From Spirochaetota bacterium (lineage in GTDB: Bacteria > Spirochaetota > UBA4802 > UBA5550): a stretch of 64,000 bases of DNA. Positions 17,516-25,817 of this stretch are shown piece by piece. Within the stretch, counting starts at the first letter, position 1. Every line of letters begins with the position of its first letter. Location of the stretch: positions 62,001-126,000 of the forward strand of contig JAFGBT010000001.1 in the NCBI GenBank assembly GCA_016933025.1. Direction: 5' to 3'. The notes under the pieces are model-generated. The model saw only the letters and a list, made by a program, of their open reading frames with translations, ran no database searches and was not told the origin of the DNA. Position numbers and translations under genes: made by a program.

Positions 17516-18235
17516 TTAATGTTTGCCCTGCAGGCTCGAATCATGTATTGTACCGTCGATGAGCGTTATGGTTTTCACCGTCCGCTCGGCTATTTCCCTG
17601 TCGTGCGTGACGATGACGATCGTGGCTCCCTCCTGGCGCCCCAATTCAAGAAGCAGGTCGGTCAGCATCCCGGAATTCGCCCGGTCCAGATTGCCGGTCG
17701 GCTCGTCCGCGAGTATGATGTCGGGACGCCCGACTATCGCCCGCGCCACGGCAACGCGCTGGCATTCTCCGCCTGACAGCTCCGCCGGCTTGTGGTGCGC
17801 GCGGTCTGTCATCCCAAATCGTTCAAGTAGTGCATGCGCGCGGTCCCGCGCTTCTTTCTTTCCCCGCCTGCTTATCATGAGAGGGATCATGATGTTCTCG
17901 ATTGCCGTGAATTCAGGTAGAAGATTGTGTGACTGGAATATGAATCCGATATGCCTGTTTCTGAAGCCGGAAAGGTCCTCCACCGATAGTTCGGAAACGT
18001 CTTTCCCCATGACCGCGAGCCTTCCATTTTGAAATGAATCGATGCACCCAATGAGGTTGAGCAGGGTCGATTTGCCCGCTCCCGAGGGCCCGACGATGGA
18101 TATCACCTCCCCCGCCATGATCTCGAGCGAAACACCCTTCAGCACACGGAGTGCGCTCCGGCCATTTCCGTATATCTTTTCCAGTCCCTCGGCCTTTATT
18201 ATAACGCCAGTTCCCATCCGCGTGTCCTCATTCAT
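17516..18235 (-). CDS. lolD: LolD-type ABC transporter ATP-binding protein
   Basis: A 239-residue ABC ATPase of the LolD/MacB/FtsE class. Walker A GPSGAGKST, Q-loop FQSHNLLPEFTA, signature LSGGECQRVAVARAI, Walker B IILADEPTGNLD and the switch His in VTHDRE are all present. It overlaps the LolC/E permease gene by 8 bases, so the two form a lipoprotein-releasing transporter that moves mature lipoproteins from the inner membrane toward the periplasmic carrier. ATG 18235 or ATG 18217 (the latter with GAGG six bases away) could be the true start. Confidence 0.92.
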   Translation of the reverse strand: MNEDTRMGTGVIIKAEGLEKIYGNGRSALRVLKGVSLEIMAGEVISIVGPSGAGKSTLLNLIGCIDSFQNGRLAVMGKDVSELSVEDLSGFRNRHIGFIFQSHNLLPEFTAIENIMIPLMISRRGKKEARDRAHALLERFGMTDRAHHKPAELSGGECQRVAVARAIVGRPDIILADEPTGNLDRANSGMLTDLLLELGRQEGATIVIVTHDREIAERTVKTITLIDGTIHDSSLQGKH

Positions 18236-19583
18236 ACCTGATTGTCTCGACCGGCTGCATCCGCGACGCGTTCCAGGCCGGGAATATTGCCGCGACAGTG
18301 CAGAGAAAGACCGCAATGACCGCTATGAATACCACCAGCTCCGGCTTCACCTCGGTCGGTATCCCCTCTATGTAGTAGACGTGGCTCGGCACAAGGTTAA
18401 TCCTGGTGAAGAAACCGAGATCGAACATGCCGTAAATGCCTCCGACCACCGCGTTTATCGAATTCTCCACCCACCGGATTATGGCGTCCAGATTCAGGGC
18501 CGCCGCTATGCCGCATACCACGCCGATGAAGGAGCCGATAATGCCGATGAAAAATCCCTCGAGTATGAAAATAACCATGATTGAATTCGGCTTCGCTCCC
18601 ATTGATTTCAATATCCCTACGGCCTTCCGTTTCTCCATGACGACCATCACCAATGTCCCCATAATCGTGAAGCCTGCCGAAATGATCACGAGAAATAATA
18701 TGATCATCATTATCAGCTTCTCGAGCTGGAGTGCGTAGAAGAGGTTCCTGTTTTTTTCCTCTGCCGTCATAACGAGATACCGGTAATCGAGGAGCGCGTT
18801 GATTTTTTCAGCAACATTGTTCATCCGGTACATCACGTCATTAATCTTGACGCCTATGCCGGTCACCGTATCACCGACCTCGAAAAGCCGCTGGGCCTGG
18901 GGGAGCGACAGTATGACGAGCTTCGTGTCGAAATCATAGTACTCTGTCTTGAAAAAACCTATGACCCTGAACCGTTCCATCCCGGGAGTAATGCCGGTCT
19001 TCACCGCGAGCGTCCCCTTCGGCACAATGAGCTCTATGTAATCGCCGATCAGTATGTTATAGTTCAGAGCCATTTCCTGGCCAATGAACACCGAACGAGA
19101 GTTGAAAAAATCGCTCACTACCTTTTCAGACAGGTCCCGTGCACCTTGTTTATCAAAGCGTTCGATGTCCTTTACGATAAACTTGCCTACGTCGGGAGGT
19201 ATGACGCCGCCCCGGCCCACCCCCCTGACCATTACCGGGGAAATATTGGTGCCGTACCGGAAAAGCCCCTGGGACATGATGTAGGGCTCGGCCGAGCGTA
19301 CGTCATCGACATCTCGTATTTTTGCGAGAAGCGGCTCATAGCCCCGCAGGCCCGATCCCTCTGTTTGACCGTACATGCTCTGGATCGTGACGTGGGAATC
19401 TACATCGAGGATCTTGTCCTTGATGGCAGCCTGAAAGCCGTTCATCACCGACAGTACCACTATAAGGATAAAGACCCCCAGAAAAACTATAAAAATCGAG
19501 AGCAGCGTGTTGGATGACACGACACCCTGGCTCTTTTTCGATTTAAGATACCTGAATCCGATGAATAATTCGTATACGCTCAT
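18228..19583 (-). CDS. LolC/LolE family lipoprotein-releasing permease
   Basis: A 451-residue permease with one N-terminal membrane helix (LLSIFIVFLGVFILIVVLSVMNGF), a periplasmic domain of about 230 residues, and three C-terminal helices ending in the FtsX-like region (PAWNASRMQPVETIRYE). The start FIGFRYLKSKKSQG and NGFQAAIKDKILDVDSHVTI are standard LolC/E wording. Only one permease gene is present, as in bacteria where a single LolF-like or homodimeric protein replaces LolC plus LolE. It precedes lolD and follows a lipoprotein gene. Confidence 0.92.
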   Translation of the reverse strand: MSVYELFIGFRYLKSKKSQGVVSSNTLLSIFIVFLGVFILIVVLSVMNGFQAAIKDKILDVDSHVTIQSMYGQTEGSGLRGYEPLLAKIRDVDDVRSAEPYIMSQGLFRYGTNISPVMVRGVGRGGVIPPDVGKFIVKDIERFDKQGARDLSEKVVSDFFNSRSVFIGQEMALNYNILIGDYIELIVPKGTLAVKTGITPGMERFRVIGFFKTEYYDFDTKLVILSLPQAQRLFEVGDTVTGIGVKINDVMYRMNNVAEKINALLDYRYLVMTAEEKNRNLFYALQLEKLIMMIILFLVIISAGFTIMGTLVMVVMEKRKAVGILKSMGAKPNSIMVIFILEGFFIGIIGSFIGVVCGIAAALNLDAIIRWVENSINAVVGGIYGMFDLGFFTRINLVPSHVYYIEGIPTEVKPELVVFIAVIAVFLCTVAAIFPAWNASRMQPVETIRYE

Positions 19584-19601
19584 TGCGCTGACCCAGCCGA
19601 G

Positions 19602-20045
19602 TTATCGTTCAATCCTGATGATCTGTCGGTTCCACATCCGCCAGCCCTGGCCGGCACGTTCCCCGCCGGTGAACTTAATGAAATCGACGTCTCCCCGCAG
19701 GAGCCTGACCGGCTTCCGGTCTCTCCGCCTGATTTCAACGCACTCGAACCGGACGTTACGCTTGATATAGGAATTGCCGTTATTGTCTTTCAATACCTTC
19801 TTTTCATCCAGCTTCCCGACTTCGGTCACCATGAGGTCGCCATAGTAGCTGTTCCTGAACATCGTCCTGAACACTCCCTCGCTCTTGGGATACGCTTCAC
19901 ACGAGGCGTACTCGGGGTAATTCAGGTTGGCAATGGCACGCGACCATCTGGCGAACACGATTTCTGGCTCAATAAATTTTTTCTCTTTCTTACAGGAAAC
20001 AACAAGCAACATTATAGTGCAGAGCAAGACCAGCAATCTTTTCAT
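19602..20045 (-). CDS. Small lipoprotein of unknown function
   Basis: A 147-residue protein with an obvious lipoprotein signal: MKRLLVLLCTIMLLVVSC, so Cys18 should be lipidated, followed by a charged KKEKKF linker. The mature part (FARWSRAIANLNYPEYASCEAYPKS) resembles the NTF2-like/DUF4440-like fold opening used for small binding domains, but I cannot assign it. It lies 18 bases before the LolC/E gene and is probably co-transcribed with the lipoprotein exporter, which may only reflect operon packing. An AGGTG-like site precedes the ATG. Confidence 0.75.
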   Translation of the reverse strand: MKRLLVLLCTIMLLVVSCKKEKKFIEPEIVFARWSRAIANLNYPEYASCEAYPKSEGVFRTMFRNSYYGDLMVTEVGKLDEKKVLKDNNGNSYIKRNVRFECVEIRRRDRKPVRLLRGDVDFIKFTGGERAGQGWRMWNRQIIRIER

Positions 20046-20092
20046 GAGAGCACCTCAATAGTTGTACAGAATTGTATTCCGCGCGCGTTCCG

Positions 20093-20677
20093 TCAAGAGG
20101 GTTTTGACTGTTGCGGGGTAATCCCGAACTCTTTTTCGCCGAAAACCTGGGCAGAAAACTTCTCAATCTTTGTCCCCTTTTGCTGCCATGCGATGCCTGG
20201 GAGGCCCGCTTTATAGCAGGTGTTTCCCAGAAATGTTTCGAGGTCCCACCCCTGCTCGACCGGCACCTGGGGGAGGAGAAGTCCCGAGTTGAATCCACGG
20301 GAAATGATCAGACCGTCCCTTCCGACCTTGATATCGGATACATTCTGCACCGGCTCTATCGGCGAAAGGACCGATATCTCGATATCGATGTTCTGGTATT
20401 CCTCCTTTCTCAGCGGCGGAAAACGCGGGTCCTTGAAGGCCGATGCCTTCGCCATGTCGATGATCGTTTCCGGTATGCTCTTCACTCCCTGTATGTATCC
20501 GATGCAGCCGCGCAGCATGCCGCGCATATGCAGTGTTACGAATGCTCCGCACTTTTCCTCGAATATCGGCTCCTGGAACTCCGTCCCGCCCGCATAGGCA
20601 ATTCCGAGCGAATCCGCGATGGTATTCCTCGCCAGCTTTAAAAGCCTGAGCTGTTGGTCTTTGTTGAGTTCTATCAT
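20093..20677 (-). CDS. AMMECR1 domain protein (AmmeMemoRadiSam system protein A)
   Basis: A 194-residue AMMECR1 protein. The invariant LRGCIG hexapeptide is present in MLRGCIGYIQG (about residues 54-64), with the family's DPRFPPL, IEISVLSP, GLIISRG and LLLPQVPVEQGWD segments. The family is universal in archaea and eukaryotes and patchy in bacteria; its reaction is not established. It follows the MEMO-family gene by 40 bases. The radical SAM protein that often completes the AmmeMemoRadiSam trio is not adjacent here. Confidence 0.93.
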   Translation of the reverse strand: MIELNKDQQLRLLKLARNTIADSLGIAYAGGTEFQEPIFEEKCGAFVTLHMRGMLRGCIGYIQGVKSIPETIIDMAKASAFKDPRFPPLRKEEYQNIDIEISVLSPIEPVQNVSDIKVGRDGLIISRGFNSGLLLPQVPVEQGWDLETFLGNTCYKAGLPGIAWQQKGTKIEKFSAQVFGEKEFGITPQQSKPS

Positions 20678-20717
20678 GACCGTCCCCTGTTTCGCGGCAT
20701 CAGGATGGCGCCGCCTG

Positions 20718-21536
20718 TTATTTCAAGAAAGCCGCCGACAGGTATCCGACAACCTGGTCCTTGCTCCCCGCCGTATCGCCCGAGTTGGCGTACTTGAGCA
20801 CCTCTACCCGTTCCGCCCCGAGAAGCTTGCAGAGCGCCATTCCCGCCAGTATGGGCCCCTCGCCGCACGCCTCGGCCTTGCCGGACGAAATCACATCCTT
20901 CACCTTTTTCTCGTCCATGGAAGCAAGTGCGTCAATGAATTTGCCGTCCATTGTCCGCGCGGTTTCATATGCGTAATAATGGGACAGGTCGGTCGATATG
21001 ACGACAACATATCTCTTTTTGACCGCCGACATCGCCTCATGGATCCCGGCAGCAAGGCCGCGGCATATGTCGAGATCAACAGTGCCCACGATCAACGGGA
21101 CGATGGTAAATGTATCGAGTACCTTCTGGAGAAACGGGACCTGGACCTCAAGTGAATGCTCCATTTCATGCGCCTCTCTGATTACGCCGAATCCGTCACG
21201 ATTTATTAAATTTTGACCGATATCAGCGTCTATGGAGACGTCACCGAGCGGAGTCTCATAGATGCCGTCTGTGAGCACGGCCGCCCCGTTGAACCTGGCG
21301 CGGTGGGATGGAGCGAGAATCACCGCGCAATTAACGCCACTCCCCGACAGCAGGCCGTATGAATACGCTGCAACCGGGCCGGAATACACGTAACCAGCGT
21401 GCGGCGAAACGAGGCCCACGACCTCTCCCTGTACCGATCCCTTCGCCTCGCCCAGATACTCCTTGATCATACTCTCCAGGCGCTGAGGGCTAGATGGATA
21501 AAATGATCCTGCAACGGCCGGTCTTCTTCTGTACAT
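20718..21536 (-). CDS. MEMO1 family protein (AmmeMemoRadiSam system protein B)
   Basis: A 272-residue MEMO-family protein: RRPAVAGSFYP start, GLVSPHAGYVYSGPVAAYSYG (His for metal near residue 48), ILAPSHRARF, EHSLEVQVPFLQ and VVISTDLSHY. The fold is that of class III extradiol dioxygenases with a metal site of His/Asp/Cys; human MEMO1 binds copper or iron. A strong GAGGAGG lies before the ATG. It sits between coaB and the AMMECR1 gene, in the same orientation. Biochemical role is unknown. Confidence 0.93.
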   Translation of the reverse strand: MYRRRPAVAGSFYPSSPQRLESMIKEYLGEAKGSVQGEVVGLVSPHAGYVYSGPVAAYSYGLLSGSGVNCAVILAPSHRARFNGAAVLTDGIYETPLGDVSIDADIGQNLINRDGFGVIREAHEMEHSLEVQVPFLQKVLDTFTIVPLIVGTVDLDICRGLAAGIHEAMSAVKKRYVVVISTDLSHYYAYETARTMDGKFIDALASMDEKKVKDVISSGKAEACGEGPILAGMALCKLLGAERVEVLKYANSGDTAGSKDQVVGYLSAAFLK

Positions 21537-21558
21537 ACGCCACCTCCTCGCATCATCC

Positions 21559-22239
21559 TCATGTCAGATATCCGGGAAGACGTGACTCAATTTCATCCAA
21601 TATCCGCGCGGCGACTTCCCGCTTGGGCATCACCGGCAGCTCTATCTTCTCGCCGTTCCTGGCGAATATTGTTACAATATTTGTATCCGAGGCAAATCCG
21701 GCGCCCAATCGCGAAACGTCGTTGAGACAGATCATGTCAAGGCTCTTCTCCCGTAATTTACCGAGCGCGTATTCCTCAATATTATTCGTCTCGGCAGCGA
21801 AACCGACGGTAATAACCTTCGCCATACGGCTCCTCGTTTTTTTCGCTGCCACCTCTTTGAGTATATCCGGCGTTTTCTCCAGTTCGATAGTGAGGTTATT
21901 ACTCCCCTTTTTTATTTTTGTCTCCGACTTCTTTACCGGCGAGTAGTCCGCCGGCGCGGCCGCCATGATCAGCACCATGTTTTCCTCAAGCTCCGTCAGG
22001 ACGGCTTCGAGCATTTCCGAAGTCGTATCCACGGATATGCATCGGAAACTTCGGCCGGCTACGAGACCGGCCTCAACCGGCCCGTGGATGAAAACGGTCT
22101 CGCGGACACGGCCTTCACACGCCGCCGCCAGTTCGAGACCCATCTTCCCCGTAGAGGGATTTGAAATAAAACGTACCGGGTCGAGCCATTCGCGGGTCGG
22201 GCCGCCGGTTACAACCGCTTTCATATCACGCAACGGCAT
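21559..22239 (-). CDS. coaB: Phosphopantothenate-cysteine ligase CoaB (stand-alone)
   Basis: A 226-residue CoaB domain: VVTGGPTREWLDPVRFISNPSTGKMG (about residues 9-34), MAAAPADYSP, KKTPDILKE-like EKTPDILKEV, GFAAETNNIEEYA and SLDMICLNDV. It joins cysteine to phosphopantothenate using CTP. In most bacteria it is the C-terminal half of a CoaBC fusion; here it is a separate frame overlapping coaC by 14 bases. ATG 22239 is chosen because AGGAAGG lies six bases upstream; ATG 22224 is also in frame. Confidence 0.92.
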   Translation of the reverse strand: MPLRDMKAVVTGGPTREWLDPVRFISNPSTGKMGLELAAACEGRVRETVFIHGPVEAGLVAGRSFRCISVDTTSEMLEAVLTELEENMVLIMAAAPADYSPVKKSETKIKKGSNNLTIELEKTPDILKEVAAKKTRSRMAKVITVGFAAETNNIEEYALGKLREKSLDMICLNDVSRLGAGFASDTNIVTIFARNGEKIELPVMPKREVAARILDEIESRLPGYLT

Positions 22240-22756
22240 CAACCGCCTTCCTGTATATCTCGTCCAGATCGGAGAGCTTCCCCATTCCCTCGTCCCCGCA
22301 CACGGCTTCTCCCTTCGCCGGTTCCACAAATATCACACCGCGCGATTGGAGCTTCGCGATATTTTCCTTCACCGCCGGGTGCGCGTACATGTTCGGGTTC
22401 ATGGCCGGCGCAATGACCACCGGGCATGTCACCGAGAGGTAGGTGGTTGACAGCAGATCGTCGGCAATCCCGTTCGCGAACTTGCCGATGACATTGGCCG
22501 TCGCCGGGGCAACCAGAAACAGCGATGCGTCAGACTTGAGCTCGATATGGCCCATCTCCCGCCGCTCCCTCGAGTACTGCCCGCTGTACACGGGATTCCC
22601 TGAAAGGACTTCGAGGGTGAGCGGTGACACCAGGTGGAGCGCGTTCTCCGTCGCAACCACATGAACCGAATAGCCGCCCTTCACGAACATCCTGATGAGG
22701 TCGCATGCTTTATAGGCCGCAATGGATGACGAAATCCCCAGTATGATTTTTTTCAT
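22226..22756 (-). CDS. coaC: Phosphopantothenoylcysteine decarboxylase CoaC (stand-alone)
   Basis: A 176-residue flavoprotein of the HFCD family: KKIILGISSSIAAYKACDL, VHVVATENALHLVSPLTLEVLSG, HIELKSDASLFLVAPATANVIGKFANGIADDLLSTT and the PXMNXXM motif PAMNPNMYAHP with the His at about 75 in GHIEL. It decarboxylates 4'-phosphopantothenoylcysteine to phosphopantetheine with FMN. It ends cleanly after GKLSDLDEIYRKAVDAVA, just where the linker to CoaB would begin in fused enzymes, so the separation looks natural rather than a random break. Confidence 0.94.
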   Translation of the reverse strand: MKKIILGISSSIAAYKACDLIRMFVKGGYSVHVVATENALHLVSPLTLEVLSGNPVYSGQYSRERREMGHIELKSDASLFLVAPATANVIGKFANGIADDLLSTTYLSVTCPVVIAPAMNPNMYAHPAVKENIAKLQSRGVIFVEPAKGEAVCGDEGMGKLSDLDEIYRKAVDAVA

Positions 22757-22785
22757 GTGCGCCGCCTCACTTGTATTGCCGCTTG

Positions 22786-24555
22786 TTATTGCCGCTTAAA
22801 CATCCGCTCGATCTCATCCCTTCCCATCTTATACACGAATGGCCTCCCGTGGGGACACCGGAGCTGCCGTCCCTCCCGGAAAATATCGGTCATCAACCGA
22901 TCCATGTCCGAGGGGCTCATCCTGTCACCGGAACGTTTTGCCGCATGGCACGCCACGGTAGCCGCGATCCTTTCAGCAATGCTCGAAGCAAGACTTTCGC
23001 CGCGTACGGTTCCCAGGAATTCAAGGAGCAATTCCGCGGCATCCGAACCGTGAACCGCTTCAGGGACGGCTGATATCTTTATTGAATTATCCGAAAATTC
23101 CTCGATGTCAAACCCAATTTGCAAAAAATGTTGAATATTTTCTGTTATAATCGCGTGGTCATCCAGCGACATCTCCAGTATTTTTGGGAATGCCAGTCTC
23201 TGGCTTTCGAATGTTCTTTCTTTATCCATGATCGAATCATAAATGACCCGCTCATGTGCCGCGTGAAAATCAACAAAATAAATCGAATTGTCCTTCTCCA
23301 GAATAATATAGGTCCCGAAGGCCATACCAATAATTCTTATTCCGCTTTCATTGTCATCCAGGTATGTCTCAGCCGTGTCACGTACGGCGTTCGAATACCT
23401 CCGTACTGGCGGCGCGCCATCCCCGTATAGAAACCTGACGGGAGCGCTGGTCCCGCCGCTGAAAAGAGGACGTTCCCTCTCGACGCCCGCGGCACTGTCG
23501 GATTCAGCCGTTTTGCGAGGCTCCTCGTCACCCGGCCTGAAGAAACGCTCTTCAACCGTATGCTCCCTGTCGAGCGCCTTGCCTGCCAGCGATATTATCA
23601 GGCGGTCGATGTAGTGGGTGTCGAAGAGCTTCACTTCCTTCTTGGCAGGGTGAATGTTCACATCGACAAGAGACGGATCGATCTCCACGAAGATGATCCC
23701 GGCCGGATATTTACCCCTGACCGCTACCGCCTCGTAGGCCTTTGTCAGGAGGTAGCCGAGATACCGGTATTCGACCGGCCGCCTGTTTACATAGAGTATC
23801 TGCATTGAACGCGAGGATTTCAGAAAATGGGGTCGGGACAAGTAGCCGGCTACGTTTACCTTCAGGTCCCGCAGTTCCACGCTCAACAGGTCGTTCATGA
23901 TCCCGCTCCCGTATATCTGCATGATTCGTGAATCAACCGATTCGGTTTTCGGGAGGGTAATGGCGCGTTTATCGTCCAATTCGAGATTAAAGGAAATGCC
24001 CGGATGGGGAATCGCGATTTTCAGGATGGTTTCGCGTATCGACTTTATTTCCGCTCCGGCCGATCTGAGAAATTTCTTCCTCGCCGGCACGTTGTAGAAC
24101 AGATTTTCCACGATGATCGTGGTTCCGGCCGGCCCGGCGAATTCACTCTGTTCAACGCCGGCGTCGTTCACCACGAGCTTCGCCCCGATCTGATCCTGCG
24201 GCCGCCGTGAGAGTATGGTGCATCGCGAGACAGAGGATATGCTGGAAAGAGCTTCGCCCCGGAATCCGTATGAGGAAATGCCCGCGATGTCATGGATGTC
24301 CCTTATTTTGCTGGTCGCGTGCTCCATAACCGCGAGGTGAGCGTCCTCCCGGTGTATCCCCCTGCCGTTATCCCGGACCAGCATCTTTTTATGGCCGCCC
24401 TCGAACACCCGGACGTCAATAGCTGACGCGCCGGCATCTATGGAATTTTCCACCAGTTCCTTGATGACGGAAAACGGCCCTTCGACGACCTCGCCCGCCG
24501 CAATCTTTTTTTTGACGCTGTCAGGCAATACTTGTATTCGTTCCACAGATCGCAC
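22786..24555 (-). CDS. mutL: DNA mismatch repair protein MutL
   Basis: A 589-residue MutL. The N-terminal GHKL ATPase has IAAGEVVEGPFSVIKELVENSIDAGA, DNGRGI, ATSKI and SYGFRGEALSSI, then FYNVPARKKFL. The C-terminal dimerisation/endonuclease domain holds FHAAHERVIYD (close to the DQHAAHERxxYE metal motif, with two changes) and CHAAKRSGDRMS plus RQLRCPHGRPF, so nicking activity is likely. The start is a GTG at 24555; it lies only 5 bases after the sir2 stop. MutL couples MutS recognition to strand incision. Confidence 0.97.
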   Translation of the reverse strand: MRSVERIQVLPDSVKKKIAAGEVVEGPFSVIKELVENSIDAGASAIDVRVFEGGHKKMLVRDNGRGIHREDAHLAVMEHATSKIRDIHDIAGISSYGFRGEALSSISSVSRCTILSRRPQDQIGAKLVVNDAGVEQSEFAGPAGTTIIVENLFYNVPARKKFLRSAGAEIKSIRETILKIAIPHPGISFNLELDDKRAITLPKTESVDSRIMQIYGSGIMNDLLSVELRDLKVNVAGYLSRPHFLKSSRSMQILYVNRRPVEYRYLGYLLTKAYEAVAVRGKYPAGIIFVEIDPSLVDVNIHPAKKEVKLFDTHYIDRLIISLAGKALDREHTVEERFFRPGDEEPRKTAESDSAAGVERERPLFSGGTSAPVRFLYGDGAPPVRRYSNAVRDTAETYLDDNESGIRIIGMAFGTYIILEKDNSIYFVDFHAAHERVIYDSIMDKERTFESQRLAFPKILEMSLDDHAIITENIQHFLQIGFDIEEFSDNSIKISAVPEAVHGSDAAELLLEFLGTVRGESLASSIAERIAATVACHAAKRSGDRMSPSDMDRLMTDIFREGRQLRCPHGRPFVYKMGRDEIERMFKRQ

Positions 24556-24560
24556 CGTGA

Positions 24561-25316
24561 CTATTGTTTTATCATATTAACCAGATCGGGAAGGGTCGTC
24601 CCGGTCTTTCCGCGTACAAATATATCCGTTGCATAGTTCGTCAGACCCGTCTCTTCAATGTTGAATTCTATTATCACCGCATTGTTCTGCTTCGCTATAA
24701 GCGGTATCCCGGCGGCCGGGTATACCGTTGCCGAGGTGCCTATGACCATTACCACGTCGGCGTTCCTCGCCGCCTCCTGGGACCGCACCGTCGCCTCTTG
24801 CGGGATCATCTCGCCGAAGAATATCACCGTCGGTTTCAGCATCACCTTGCACTTCCCGCAAACGGGCGGGACCCTGCTTTTAATTATCTCCGCCACGTCG
24901 AACTCCCGGTCCTCATAGACGGTACCGCAGCTGAGGCACTCGAGCCGGCTTACGTTCCCGTGATACTCAATCACGTTCACACTGCCGGCCTCCTGGTGAA
25001 GATTGTCGACATTCTGCGTGATAATGCACTTCAGTAGCTCCATCTTCTCCAGCTCCGCGAGGGCGGCGTGCCCCGGATTGGGCCGTGCGCTCCTGGTGAG
25101 GCCCACCATGTCAAAAAGCATTTCCCAGACCTTCCCGGGACGCTCATGAAATGCGTCGATCGTGGCGTATTCAGACGGATCGTACCTCTCCCAGAGACCG
25201 CCGCGGCTTCTGAAATCGGGGATGCCGCTCTCGGTGGATATTCCCGCGCCGGTCAGGGCGATCACGTGCTTCGCGCTCAGGATGATGTCCGCCGCCCGTG
25301 CTATTGTTGCGTCCAT
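24561..25316 (-). CDS. Sir2 family NAD-dependent protein deacylase (CobB-like)
   Basis: A 251-residue sirtuin. NAD-binding and catalytic segments are ALTGAGISTESGIPDFRSRGGLW, ITQNVDNLHQEAG, the catalytic His in EYHGN (about residue 119), and a four-Cys zinc ribbon CLSC...CGKC. KPTVIFFGEMIP and VIGTSATVYPAA follow. It removes acyl groups from lysines. The absence of the Tyr-x-x-Arg desuccinylase pair in the region after GLWERYDPSEYAT suggests a deacetylase, but this is weak. It is the first gene of the run leading into mutL. Confidence 0.95.
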   Translation of the reverse strand: MDATIARAADIILSAKHVIALTGAGISTESGIPDFRSRGGLWERYDPSEYATIDAFHERPGKVWEMLFDMVGLTRSARPNPGHAALAELEKMELLKCIITQNVDNLHQEAGSVNVIEYHGNVSRLECLSCGTVYEDREFDVAEIIKSRVPPVCGKCKVMLKPTVIFFGEMIPQEATVRSQEAARNADVVMVIGTSATVYPAAGIPLIAKQNNAVIIEFNIEETGLTNYATDIFVRGKTGTTLPDLVNMIKQ

Positions 25317-25472
25317 TCTGTTTTATCCTTTTCCACCATGCTCCCCTGATTCGACGGTAACAAATCGGTTTTGTCAAGAATTTATATCTTGACAATCGGA
25401 TATTGTACGCCACCATACCTCATTCACGCTAACGAATTCAGCGGAAAATACACCCGGATTAAGGTGAGTCAC

Positions 25473-25706
25473 ATGCAATGCGAATGCGGAGGAGCGCTCA
25501 TCGACGGCAAGAGTTCTTACAGGGTGAGCAAAAAAAACTTTTCATTCATCATAGATAATATCCCCGCCTTCAAGTGCACACGATGCGACAAGGTGCTCTT
25601 TTCGGAAGAGACCGCCGACAAGATACAGCAGCTTGTCAACCGTATCGAGCGGGACACCAGGGAAATCGTTACCGGAAGGCCCTCGGCAAATTTGTATGAT
25701 TATTGA
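25473..25706 (+). CDS. YgiT-type zinc finger protein
   Basis: A 77-residue protein starting MQCECGGALIDG with AAGGTGA upstream. Two Cys pairs (CECG at 3-6 and CTRC near 40) form the zinc ribbon typical of MqsA/YgiT antitoxin N-termini. The short C-terminus (ETADKIQQLVNRIERDTRE) is a single helix, without the helix-turn-helix of full MqsA. Such proteins often follow a DUF4258 or MqsR toxin gene; none is visible in the 100 bases upstream, so it appears to be an orphan. Confidence 0.75.
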   Translation: MQCECGGALIDGKSSYRVSKKNFSFIIDNIPAFKCTRCDKVLFSEETADKIQQLVNRIERDTREIVTGRPSANLYDY

Positions 25707-25753
25707 AAACCCGTCCCGGTCACAATCCCGTGCCCTGACAAACTACTTTTTTA

Positions 25754-25785
25754 TTGACACCATGGACCGCCGCAACAAGTATACC
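25754..25785 (+). promoter_or_regulatory. Possible promoter of gltX
   Basis: A perfect TTGACA (25754-25759) is followed after 20 bases by TATACC (25780-25785). The spacing is long, so the -10 assignment is uncertain. Confidence 0.35.
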
Positions 25786-25817
25786 AACGAACCTACTGAT
25801 ATCTCAAGGAGCCGCTC

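Noticed and set aside
25371..25472. Possible toxin or N-terminal extension upstream of the YgiT-type gene
   Set aside because: The frame is open but has no ribosome-binding site before ATG 25371 equivalents and no toxin motif.
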